A stretch of DNA of 64,000 nucleotides, from assembly GCA_964521865.1 (NCBI GenBank), contig CAZFTJ010000006.1, positions 128,509 to 192,508 of the forward strand. The letters run 5' to 3'. The notes beneath the pieces were generated by a model. That model ran no database searches. It had not been told where the DNA came from and was given only the letters and a program-made list of their open reading frames with translations. A program made the translations under genes and the position numbers. Position 1 is the first letter of the stretch, and every line of letters begins with the position of its first letter. Source of the stretch: CAYSRJ01 sp964521865. Lineage in GTDB: Bacteria; Spirochaetota; B62-G9; DRHN01. This document shows, piece after piece, positions 36,243 to 44,804 of the stretch.

Positions 36243-37292
36243 ATGATGAAAGCTGTCGTAATAGAAAGTCCTAGAAGATTAACTCTTAAGAATATTAAAA
36301 TTCCCGAAATAGACGATTATAGTGCACTTATTCGTATGGAAGTAGTAACAATATGTAATTCAACCGACATTAAATTAAAAAATGGATTATTTCCCGGTTT
36401 CGATTCCTATCCGACTATACTGGGACACGAGGGCGTAGGAACTGTTGTTAAGATTGGTAGTAAGGTGAAGTCATACAAGGTTGGAGACAGAGTAATAAAT
36501 CCCATGTGCATGCGATACGGAATCGAAGGATTATCAAGCAGTTGGGGGACAATGGCTGAATATTCCTTAGCTGTTGACCATAATGTGATGAAAATTGAAG
36601 GAATTTGTGATGAAAAACATGGATATGATGGTGCCTATGAAACACAGAAAGTAATTCCCCCCGACATTCCTTCTCGCCAAGCTATACTTCTTTCAACATG
36701 GAGAGAGGTATATTCATCATTTGAAGATTTTGGCTTCCAGCCTGGTAAAAGTATATTGATCTTTGGAGGTGGCCCTGTTGGCCTTAGCTTCGTTGCGATT
36801 GCAAAAAATTTTGGAATGGCACCGGTATGTCTGACAACGAGAAGCCAATGGAAGTTAGATATAGCAAAATCTTTAGGGGCTGATATGGTTTTCCCAGCTA
36901 ATGAAAGCCTTTTAATAAAGATAAAAGAGATATATCCTAGGGGTTTTGATTTTGTCATTGATGCAGTAGGCAGCAACAAAGTTATAAACCAGACACTGCA
37001 AATTGTAAGTTTTAATGGGACCGTTGGTATATATGGTACTATTTCTGAACAGGAGCTCCAATTGAAAACTGGGGGTTCTCCTTATAATTGGAAATTTATC
37101 ATGCATCAATGGCCTGATTATTCAAAAGAAGCTGCCGCACATGAACCAATGTGTGAGTCCATTAGGCAGGGAAAAATATCTTCAGAATATTTTATTACTC
37201 ATGAATACCCATTTGAATTGATTGAGAAAGGTTTTGAATCGGTTGAAAACAACAAAGCACTTAAAGTGTTGTTATATTTTAAATCAGCTTGA
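36243..37292 (+). CDS. Medium-chain zinc-type alcohol dehydrogenase
   Basis: A 349-residue MDR dehydrogenase. Catalytic zinc ligands are suggested by Cys38 (TICNSTDIK) and His62-Glu63 (ILGHEGVGTVVKIG). The dinucleotide fold is marked by LIFGGGPVGLSF at about 175-186. The usual four-cysteine structural zinc lobe is not recognisable. It oxidises an alcohol or sugar hydroxyl with NAD(P). The start may be the first or second of two adjacent ATG codons (36243/36246). It is the third carbohydrate-type enzyme in a row in cluster C. Confidence 0.88.
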   Translation: MMKAVVIESPRRLTLKNIKIPEIDDYSALIRMEVVTICNSTDIKLKNGLFPGFDSYPTILGHEGVGTVVKIGSKVKSYKVGDRVINPMCMRYGIEGLSSSWGTMAEYSLAVDHNVMKIEGICDEKHGYDGAYETQKVIPPDIPSRQAILLSTWREVYSSFEDFGFQPGKSILIFGGGPVGLSFVAIAKNFGMAPVCLTTRSQWKLDIAKSLGADMVFPANESLLIKIKEIYPRGFDFVIDAVGSNKVINQTLQIVSFNGTVGIYGTISEQELQLKTGGSPYNWKFIMHQWPDYSKEAAAHEPMCESIRQGKISSEYFITHEYPFELIEKGFESVENNKALKVLLYFKSA

Positions 37293-37430
37293 TACAAACT
37301 ATTATTTAATTTTTATAGAAACGGATTTCGTCTATTGCGTAACAGAAAGAGTTCATCTTAAGTGTGAGGGCAAAATTATCCATTTAATTAACGAAAATAA
37401 AGTGATATTCATAAGGGCTTTAACAGTAAG

Positions 37431-38708
37431 ATGATCAATTCGAAAGAAAGAGAATATCTACGTGTGCTCGCCAACAAGCTTCAGGAGGTTGCAGATTGTT
37501 CGAACTGGGTTAAAAGGGCTGAACTCTGGCTGCGTTTGAATTCTTTAGAGAAGGTTAGACCCCTCATTCTGTGTGAGATTCCTGAGGAGGCCTGGCACGA
37601 ACTGATTCCGAATTTCGAACTGGTTATTGGAGATAAACTTTTTTCAGAGTACGAGTGGGAACTAAAGAAAAAGATATACCGCTGTGAGTATATCAAAGAC
37701 GATGAGGTCATTACAAATAGGATATATGTCCCAATTCGCTACACTCTTACTGATTGGATCGAGGGTCGTGTTCGACCTTTTAGTGATCGGGCTGATCGTG
37801 CGGCGAAATTCACCCCCTGTATACTCGAGTATGATGATATAAAAAAACTTAGACTCCCAGAACTCTGCATCGACTGGCAAGCAACAGAAACTGATTACGA
37901 AAAAGTATCGTCTGTATTCGGCGATATTCTCGATGTAAGACTGGGTGAACCCTACTATGCCAGTACAGATAACCCTGTTATGGGATGGGGGAATAGTTTG
38001 ATCGACATTCTCTGCGAACTACGTGGCCTTGGACAGTTGTACGAAGATTTAATTATTGCACCTGATTTTGTTAAGGAGGCGATGGACATATTGATGCGGG
38101 GAACACTGCGTTATCTTGATGATCTCGAAAAAGAGGGTCTGCTCCGTTTGAATAATAACGAGTTCATTCGAAACACTGATACACCGCTGGGATCGAATGG
38201 ATTGGGGTTTACAGATGAGTTACCGAAAGAAGATTTCAATCCTGATCGGGTAACCTGTAGACACCTGTGGGGTTACTTCATGGCCCAAGAGTTAACGGAC
38301 GTATCTCCCGATATGTTAGCTGAGTTTGTTCTACCGTACCAGATTCCAATTGCCGAGAAATTTGGGCTCAACTGCTACGGGTGCTGTGAAAGAAATGATG
38401 ACAAGTGGGACCTCATCACTGAATCATTTCCGCACCTGCGGGAGCTCTCAGTCAGCCATGTTTCGAATCTTCGGATTGCGGCAGAGAAACTACAGAACAA
38501 GTTCGTGCTTTCATGGAAACCAAGTGTATCACATATGATCGCAACTTTTGACGAAGATTACATCAGGCGTTCAATGGAGGAGGCCTTCGAAATCACAGGG
38601 GATTGCTGTCTGGTGGTAAGTCTACGTGATACCCAGACTCTGTTCGGCGATCCGGAGAGGATCAGTAAGTGGACACAGATTACACTCGAAACCGCGATCA
38701 GAAGATAA
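37431..38708 (+). CDS. URO-D superfamily protein, divergent
   Basis: A 425-residue protein resembling a poorly studied branch of the uroporphyrinogen decarboxylase/methyltransferase superfamily. Features seen: SLEKVRPLILCEIPEEAW near residue 40, GLGFTDELP about 255, and AEKFGLNCYGCCERNDD about 315, which could supply cysteine metal ligands. It lacks the HSCG pattern of the protein at 32311. The gene is GC-richer than its neighbours and starts right at the end of a very AT-rich spacer. It may be a second methyltransferase of cluster C; its reaction is unknown. Confidence 0.75.
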   Translation: MINSKEREYLRVLANKLQEVADCSNWVKRAELWLRLNSLEKVRPLILCEIPEEAWHELIPNFELVIGDKLFSEYEWELKKKIYRCEYIKDDEVITNRIYVPIRYTLTDWIEGRVRPFSDRADRAAKFTPCILEYDDIKKLRLPELCIDWQATETDYEKVSSVFGDILDVRLGEPYYASTDNPVMGWGNSLIDILCELRGLGQLYEDLIIAPDFVKEAMDILMRGTLRYLDDLEKEGLLRLNNNEFIRNTDTPLGSNGLGFTDELPKEDFNPDRVTCRHLWGYFMAQELTDVSPDMLAEFVLPYQIPIAEKFGLNCYGCCERNDDKWDLITESFPHLRELSVSHVSNLRIAAEKLQNKFVLSWKPSVSHMIATFDEDYIRRSMEEAFEITGDCCLVVSLRDTQTLFGDPERISKWTQITLETAIRR

Positions 38709-39072
38709 TGGAAAAATATTAAAATGTAAGCTTTCGGCGGGGCAAACAATAGCTTAAAAAGACTTTGATAAATGAATCCCATTAATGGTAAGGCTAAGCA
38801 ATTTTAAAATATATTGAACTGTTCTGATTTTAGTGCCATTGATAACCCTGTATTATACTTTTGAAACATCTACCCCTGGAGAAGATATATTAAGAGTTGT
38901 TTTAAACTAATAATATGAAAATGCTGTGCTTTACCTTCTTATCGTTTTTAATATCTTATTCTTTATTTTTTTTCTTTTTTTAAAGCAATTGTCAATTTTT
39001 TTCTTAATTTATAAGAATGTTTCTCGGTGTGGATTCGGCAGGATAATTTCTTGAAATAAAAAGATTTAATTT
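38709..39072. other. Gene-free stretch
   Basis: AT-rich, with a T-rich tract near 38960. No gene, repeat or clear terminator is seen apart from the half tRNA starting at 39073. Confidence 0.5.
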
Positions 39073-39115
39073 CGGGTAATGCGGGATTCGAACCCACGAC
39101 CTCTGGCTCCGGAGA
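39073..39115 (-). tRNA. 3' half of a tRNA-Arg(CCG), second copy
   Basis: On the minus strand: anticodon loop CTCCGGA, T arm GTGGG TTCGAAT CCCGC (one G-T pair) and 3' acceptor strand ATTACCC. As at 11231, the 5' half of the tRNA is missing and the break is at the anticodon loop. The acceptor and variable regions differ from the first copy, so the two halves come from different tRNA genes or different hosts. Confidence 0.75.
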
Positions 39116-39243
39116 CCTGAGTTAGATTCATATTGGTTATATATGACCCGATTTCGGCCTGTTTTTCATCGAATTCTTAAAATTTTGTCATATACTTCAT
39201 ATACGTTCATCTGGAAGTGTACACAGTTTCGTACACAGTAAAA
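39073..39243 (-). repeat. Half-tRNA plus conserved 130-bp flank, copy 2
   Basis: Same order and orientation as 11231-11402: the half tRNA, then TTCATATTGGTTATATATGA and a tail ending in ACACAGTTTCGTACACAG. The copies are about 27.8 kb apart. The conserved flank lies on the higher-coordinate side in both. Confidence 0.8.
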
Positions 39244-39405
39244 GGTTGAAGGGAGAGGTAATCGTTATAAATAAGTACATCCATTCCTAATCACGGCTCC
39301 CTAGCTTATAGCAGTTCCGTCACTGAATGTCAGTGACAGTGTGTTATAAAAAAGGAATATATATTTTAATACCAATTCTGACTTAGTATGATTATCCTCA
39401 GAGTG

Positions 39406-40125
39406 TCAGGTTTTTGATTTTTTATTTTTTGAGGGAGAAAATCCGAAAAACTTTTTAAATTCTCTGCTGAAATGATAGGGACTTGAAAACCCTAGCATAT
39501 CTGAAACCTGATATACTGCAGTCTGCATGCTGAGCAGATGTCGAGCATAAGTGAACCTTAACTGAGTATAAAATATTTTAGGCGATTGACCCGTGATTTC
39601 TCGGAAGACCTTGCGGAAATTCCGCTCGCTCATGCTCGCTTCCTTGGCCATTTCCTGTACCGTCCAGGCAGGACTTATACGCTTACGTAACATATCAATG
39701 ACACGTTCAATCACATCGCAGTAAGGGTTGACCTGTTTGGGCAGCTCCTGGTTGGCAAGCCAGCTATACAATAACTGAATCACTGCCACAGATGATAGGC
39801 ACCGATGAGTGAACTGCATCTTGCGAAGAGAAGAGAAAGCCTTTTTGAAAAGGTATTGTTCATTAGGCATTGGGATGATCTTGATAACCGTGTTCAGCGG
39901 GATGGGCAGTGGATTGGTTACCGTAAACTCAAACCACCAGAAGTACCAATATCGGCCTTGACAGAAATAGGACACCAATTCGTCCCATCGAAGAAGAACT
40001 ATTGAATTGTCCATTACGTTCAGTACTTTTCCCATAGATAAAACGATTCTGCCATGGCCGCTGTGTGTCCGGATGCAGATTAGCCCAGTGCCACCATGCT
40101 GATGTAGGCGTTGGGATGTTTTCAA
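39406..40125 (-). CDS. AraC-family transcriptional regulator, start uncertain
   Basis: The C-terminal 100 residues hold the two helix-turn-helix motifs of AraC regulators: VQEMAKEASMSERNFRKVF, then VSDMLGFSSPYHFSREFKKF followed by GFSP. The N-terminal domain is cupin-like. The first usable start is a TTG at 40125, yet protein-like sequence continues in frame upstream to about 40290 (for example IVGINLHAIWNVRADSRYRF) without any ATG, GTG or TTG. The true start may be a rare codon or may have been lost by mutation. It is divergent from the aminotransferase at 40359, whose promoter it probably controls. Confidence 0.8.
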   Translation of the reverse strand: MKTSQRLHQHGGTGLICIRTHSGHGRIVLSMGKVLNVMDNSIVLLRWDELVSYFCQGRYWYFWWFEFTVTNPLPIPLNTVIKIIPMPNEQYLFKKAFSSLRKMQFTHRCLSSVAVIQLLYSWLANQELPKQVNPYCDVIERVIDMLRKRISPAWTVQEMAKEASMSERNFRKVFREITGQSPKIFYTQLRFTYARHLLSMQTAVYQVSDMLGFSSPYHFSREFKKFFGFSPSKNKKSKT

Positions 40126-40358
40126 CGACTCATCGTGTTCGAAGCGATATCTGCTGTCTGCACGTACATTCCATATCGCATGTAGGTTAATACCGACAAT
40201 ATTTGCCGGACCTAAAGAGTTTGAATACTGATCAAGAATGACTAGTTTCCTGAGATTTAATATGCCGAAATATATATGTTTTTTACCGTTTTGTCAATTG
40301 AAAAGCCAGATTGTTTTGCTATCATTTATAAACAAGAGTCAAATGGAGAGGAGTTGAA

Positions 40359-41708
40359 ATGGCTAAAACTTATAATGAATACATGGAAATTTATAGGAAA
40401 AATGTTTTTACTGGTTTTATGTCAAAGCCTGAAAAAGTATCGGTAGCGGTAAAAGGGGAAAATGATACCTTGTTTACATTAGATGAAAATGGGGAATCAA
40501 CATATGTTGATGCGAATTCTGGATGTTTCGGACCACTTGCTGTAGGTTATGACAATCCATATGTTGTAAATGCAATATGTAAACAGGCAGCTAAATTAAT
40601 ACATAATATGAGCCCAACTACTATTGCAGATACACTTATAGAATTCTCACAAAAAATAGCGTCGGTGGCTCCGGAAGGCTTTAATAATTCATTTTTGGTT
40701 ACATCTGGTGCGCTTGCTGTTGAAGCTGCTATGTTTATTTCCTGGCAAGCGAAAGGTAAAAGGGGAGCCATTGCATTAACGGGAGCTTTTCATGGTTGGA
40801 CAGTTGGGGCTCGTAGCATAACAAGTTTTGCCCCTTTTAAATATGGATTCAATAACATACCTGGTGTTGCTTTTTTACCTCGGCCATATTGTTATCGCTG
40901 TCCTTATAAATTAAAATACCCGGAGTGTGGTTTGCATTGTGCCTTTGCTCTAGAGGATGTTATTAAATATGGGGGCGGTTATGACGCTCCCTTTGTTATA
41001 ATGGAGCCAATTCAGGGATTTGGTGGACATATTAGTCCTCCGTCTAAAGAATATTTTAAAATCATAAGTGAAATATGTCGTGCCCATGATATGTTTTTAA
41101 TCATTGATGAAGTCCAAACTGGAATAGCTAAGACAGGAGAAATGTTTGCTACCCATCTCTACGATATACCTGCTGATATTATTACTCTTGGAAAGGCTCT
41201 TGGTGGAGGAATATCTATTGGGGCTGTATTACTAAATGATAGGGTTATCGAACAGCTCAAGAAAAATTATGTAGGTGGTTCAAAACAAACTGATAAAATA
41301 TTTTACGGTACTCATACAATGGATCCTATCATAGCTGCTGCCGCCATTGCCGTTTTGGAATATGTAGAACAAAATGGTTTAGCAGAACGTGCGAAAAAAC
41401 TCGGTGAATATTTGACTACACATCTCTTGGAAATTCAGAATAAAAGTAAAATAATTGGCGATGTTAGAGGGCCTGGTTTATATGTAGGTGTTGAATTTGT
41501 AAAGGATAAAGAGACAAAAGAATCATATACGGATGGGATGCAAAAATTTCTAGAATATGCTCGAAATCATGGTGTCACCTTTCAGGCAGGGGGTGAAAAT
41601 TTTTCTGTGTTAAAAATAAAACCACCATTAACTATAAAAGAAAAAAACTTAGATAAAATTATAGAAGTAATTAATGATGGTGTTAAAGAAATTGAGAAAT
41701 GTATATAA
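40359..41708 (+). CDS. Class III PLP aminotransferase
   Basis: A 449-residue full-length enzyme. LIIDEVQTGIAKTG (about 247-260) holds the PLP-stacking Asp, and TLGKALGGG gives the Schiff-base Lys at 279. Cysteines 178, 181, 190 and 194 (CYRCPYKLKYPECGLHC) form the same four-cysteine patch seen in the aminotransferase at 2, suggesting a common subfamily and perhaps a metal site. A GGAGAGGAG ribosome site precedes the ATG. It leads cluster D and is followed by a dehydrogenase and an importer, so it probably removes or adds an amino group on an imported polyhydroxylated compound. Confidence 0.92.
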   Translation: MAKTYNEYMEIYRKNVFTGFMSKPEKVSVAVKGENDTLFTLDENGESTYVDANSGCFGPLAVGYDNPYVVNAICKQAAKLIHNMSPTTIADTLIEFSQKIASVAPEGFNNSFLVTSGALAVEAAMFISWQAKGKRGAIALTGAFHGWTVGARSITSFAPFKYGFNNIPGVAFLPRPYCYRCPYKLKYPECGLHCAFALEDVIKYGGGYDAPFVIMEPIQGFGGHISPPSKEYFKIISEICRAHDMFLIIDEVQTGIAKTGEMFATHLYDIPADIITLGKALGGGISIGAVLLNDRVIEQLKKNYVGGSKQTDKIFYGTHTMDPIIAAAAIAVLEYVEQNGLAERAKKLGEYLTTHLLEIQNKSKIIGDVRGPGLYVGVEFVKDKETKESYTDGMQKFLEYARNHGVTFQAGGENFSVLKIKPPLTIKEKNLDKIIEVINDGVKEIEKCI

Positions 41709-41814
41709 GTGCTTAGATTAGCAATGTTCATCTTATCAATTAAGTTTTAAGAATAAGATCAATACAAAAGACAAGGAAAGGTGGATGCATATATTATAAC
41801 AAGGGGAGCATGAC

Positions 41815-42936
41815 ATGGTGCGGATAGGTATTATAGGTGCGGGTAAAGTAGTTCAGAATGCGCATCTTCCGGGTTTTTCACCTCGTGGAAGTAAATTAAG
41901 TCAACCGGAAATTGGCTGGTATAATTTCGGTGGCTGTAATAATGGTAAAGTAATTTCGTTATGTGACAAAAATATTAACCGGGCAAAAACATTAGCAGAA
42001 AAATATGATATACCGCATGTTTATGAAGATTGGGGCAAAGTAGTAAATAATAAAGAAATTGATGCTGTGTGTGTTGCTACTCCAAATTATTTACATCATG
42101 AAATAGCTATCGCTGCTGCTGAGGCTGGTAAGCATATTTTGGTTGAAAAACCTATTGCTTGTAGCCTAGAAGATGCTGATGAAATGATTCAAACAGCTTC
42201 TAATAATAATGTAATTTTTATGATACAACAAACGTTTCGGTTTTTGCCTGCTGTAAATATAGGTTATAGAATAGTTAATAATGGAATACTGGGGAAGGTT
42301 TTCTCTATTAAAGGTAGTTTTTGTACTCCTGGACCAGATATGTGGGCTCCTGGAAGCAAGTGGTTTTTTTCTCCGCAACAAGCAGGGTTTGGCGCATTAC
42401 TTGATGTCGGAATTCATGCAGTTGATTTGGTACGATATTTTTCTGGAAAAAATATCCGTGAAATTACGGCCATGGGTGGTAGTTGTCTAAAAGATATAGA
42501 TTTAGATGATAATGCAATATGCATGTGTAAATTTGAAGATGATACCTTTGGTATTATAGAAGCAAGTTGGACAAGTGTGTTAGATGTTACGATAGTTGTA
42601 AGAGCTGAAAAAGGTACGCTTAAAATTAATATTGGTGATAAAAAACCAGTGAATGTGGAATTCTCTACGGGAAGTTTTAAGGAAAGGCCTGAATTAAAAT
42701 CTGGTATTGAAGAAATTGCTGGTATACAGGGCGTTTTTGAAAGAGGAAAATTTTTCCCAAATATACCATCTGAAACCAAATACCATGGCCCGTTTCAATA
42801 CTTTATTAATTGTATTTTAAACAAAGAAAAACCCTTTATTTCTGGTGAGGAGGGACGTGCAGATTTAGAAATTCTTTTAGCAGGTTATGAAGCAATGAAA
42901 GGGAGATGCTTTGTTTCATTACCGCTAAGCCTTTAA
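41815..42936 (+). CDS. Gfo/Idh/MocA-family oxidoreductase
   Basis: A 373-residue NAD(P)-dependent dehydrogenase. The Rossmann motif GIIGAGKVVQNAHLPG is at about 4-19, the family lysine is in LVEKPIACS (about 108-116), and DVGIHAVDLVRYF holds the catalytic-type His. Known members oxidise inositol, glucose, sugar acids and amino-sugars. Beside an aminotransferase and an MttB homologue it fits oxidation of a cyclitol or sugar ring carbon. A GGGGAGC ribosome site precedes the ATG. Confidence 0.92.
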   Translation: MVRIGIIGAGKVVQNAHLPGFSPRGSKLSQPEIGWYNFGGCNNGKVISLCDKNINRAKTLAEKYDIPHVYEDWGKVVNNKEIDAVCVATPNYLHHEIAIAAAEAGKHILVEKPIACSLEDADEMIQTASNNNVIFMIQQTFRFLPAVNIGYRIVNNGILGKVFSIKGSFCTPGPDMWAPGSKWFFSPQQAGFGALLDVGIHAVDLVRYFSGKNIREITAMGGSCLKDIDLDDNAICMCKFEDDTFGIIEASWTSVLDVTIVVRAEKGTLKINIGDKKPVNVEFSTGSFKERPELKSGIEEIAGIQGVFERGKFFPNIPSETKYHGPFQYFINCILNKEKPFISGEEGRADLEILLAGYEAMKGRCFVSLPLSL

Positions 42937-42950
42937 AAATTTTTACAAAT

Positions 42951-42963
42951 AAAGGAGGGTTGA
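42951..42963 (+). promoter_or_regulatory. Orphan Shine-Dalgarno upstream of the binding protein
   Basis: AAAGGAGGGTTGA lies 76 bases before the binding-protein ATG, which has its own AGGGGG site. The nearby ATG opens only a 3-codon frame. Same layout as at 15886, 28363 and 54702. Confidence 0.55.
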
Positions 42964-43038
42964 GATGGAAATATGAGTATTCTAAATTATTTTTGTAGAA
43001 CAGTTAATTAAATCTATTTATCTCAGGGGGCAAAGAAA

Positions 43039-44367
43039 ATGAGAAAGATGATGTTTAAACTGCTGACAATAGTGATATGCGTATTTGTTTCAGTGGGTTT
43101 GTTATTTGCCAGTAGTACAAAAGAAGAAAAGGCTAAAAAAGGAGCCGCTGAATCCGTTAAACTCTTATTTTGGAGTTTTGGGGTTTACGGACTCTCCTAT
43201 TTGGAGCAGAATAAAGAAAAAAGTGAATGGTACATAAATAAAGCTATTAAAAGATTCGAGGATGAAAACCTAAATATTCAAATTGAAATTGCTTTTCATG
43301 AGGGATATAAAGGTGTAGAAATGTTAACTGCTGCTGCAATGGCAAAACAAGGACCAGATGTAATTGCGCTATGGGGAGGCACATATACTTTAAACCTTAA
43401 AGATGGCTTGTTGCCTTTGAATGATTATTTTACTTCAAAAGAAATGGCAAATATTGAAGGGTGGGATACTCATGAAGCAGACGGTAAATATTATGCCGTG
43501 CCAATAAGGACAATGGATACCTGTATATGGTATAACAAGTCACTGTTTAAAAAAGTAGGAGTAGTGGCTGAAAGAGATTATGATGGTACATATGAATCAC
43601 TTGTAAATATTTGTGAAAAGCTTAAAAAAGCTGGAATAACACCTATGGTAAATGGTGGTGCTGATGGGTGGGGAGTATCCTGGCTTGGATTTACTATGTT
43701 GGCTGATGAAATTCCTACAACCATGCAAAAATTTATAGCAGATTTGGCCTCTGGTAAAAAGAATTTTAGTACAACAGATGAACTTAAGAAGGTTCTTAAA
43801 GCTCATCAAGACCTTGTAACCAAAGGATTTTATAATCAAGATCTTACAACAATTAATAGACAGGAAGGAGTAACTTTATTCGCTCAAGGTAAGGGCGCAA
43901 TGCTGCCCAGCATATCCTTCGATGTATTTGGTGCAAGAGCTGGTATAGGTGACGATTTAGGCGTTATGAAAATGCCAGCTTTAAGCTCAGACAGTCCTAA
44001 TTTTGGAGCTGCTGTCGGAGGACATGGAGTGGATTCCCTTGCTGTTGCAAATTATTCGAAACATCCAGCAGAAGCAGTAAAGTTTATAAAATTCTTAAAG
44101 TCCTATAAAGAGGAAAGAAAATTTGTAAAAGAAACTGGAGAATTGCCCAATGTAAAAGGGAAATACGATGATGTTTTAGCAGATCCACTCTTAGTTAAAA
44201 TTCTTAAATTTAGTCCCGTGGCCCCATTTCCTGATAATTTAATGCCAATGAGTATTGTAGATGCCTGGTTTAAATTTTTACCCGTTTTGTTATCAGGTCA
44301 GATGACGGTCGATGAATTTTTAAAAGAAATGGATAAGACACGTGATGAAGTGCTCTCTTCTCAATAA
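43039..44367 (+). CDS. Sugar-type ABC importer solute-binding protein
   Basis: A 442-residue family 1 binding protein. Signal peptide residues 1-24 (KLLTIVICVFVSVGLLFA), then a Lys/Glu linker SSTKEEKAKKG. The family segments TCIWYNKSLFKKVGV and GADGWGVSW are visible, and the C-terminal helix FLKEMDKTRDEVL is typical. It serves the permeases at 46401 and 47319, but an MttB gene lies between it and them. The stop codon is inside a perfect hairpin. The ligand is unknown. Confidence 0.92.
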   Translation: MRKMMFKLLTIVICVFVSVGLLFASSTKEEKAKKGAAESVKLLFWSFGVYGLSYLEQNKEKSEWYINKAIKRFEDENLNIQIEIAFHEGYKGVEMLTAAAMAKQGPDVIALWGGTYTLNLKDGLLPLNDYFTSKEMANIEGWDTHEADGKYYAVPIRTMDTCIWYNKSLFKKVGVVAERDYDGTYESLVNICEKLKKAGITPMVNGGADGWGVSWLGFTMLADEIPTTMQKFIADLASGKKNFSTTDELKKVLKAHQDLVTKGFYNQDLTTINRQEGVTLFAQGKGAMLPSISFDVFGARAGIGDDLGVMKMPALSSDSPNFGAAVGGHGVDSLAVANYSKHPAEAVKFIKFLKSYKEERKFVKETGELPNVKGKYDDVLADPLLVKILKFSPVAPFPDNLMPMSIVDAWFKFLPVLLSGQMTVDEFLKEMDKTRDEVLSSQ

Positions 44368-44385
44368 GTATAATATTATTGAGAA
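44358..44385 (+). terminator. Hairpin overlapping the binding-protein stop codon
   Basis: TTCTCAATAA pairs perfectly with TTATTGAGAA around an 8-base loop, then TGTAACTTTTTATAG. The stop codon TAA is the end of the left arm. Confidence 0.78.
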
Positions 44386-44804
44386 TGTAACTTTTTATAG
44401 TTAATGGACAAGAATCGGGTATAAATTGAAATACAATCATGGTTACAAGCGGGGTACGCCATCTAGTCAACCGGGTATCAACAAGTAACTTTACAGGAAG
44501 TTACTGAAAAGGCAAAAGAAAACGGCAAGGTGCTCGCACAAAAAGTTATGAATAAATCTTTATTCAACAAGTGAGTACCTTGTTTTAAATAATTCTTCTT
44601 AAAAATTTAAAAGCTATAATCTGGAGAAGATCAATATATTAAAAATGTTTTATTGTGATTATAGGTTTTAACTTTCCATATAGAATAATTTTTAAAAATC
44701 TCTTCAAAATAAATGACTTAATTAAATACGTTTGAATTGACTTACTAAATATAATAAGTGAAATAATTGTATGAATTACTTAAGCAATAATCTAGGGAAT
44801 AGAT
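44386..44804. other. Spacer with the tail of an unidentified gene
   Basis: A plus-strand frame at about 44475-44573 ends LQEVTEKAKENGKVLAQKVM and NKSLFNK. It is preceded in frame by TAG and has no start, so it looks like the 3' end of a lost gene that I do not recognise. The remaining bases show no gene. Confidence 0.45.

Noticed and set aside
39319..39337. GTCACTGAATGTCAGTGAC hairpin as a terminator.
   Set aside because: Seven-base stem without a T-tract on either strand; too weak to call.
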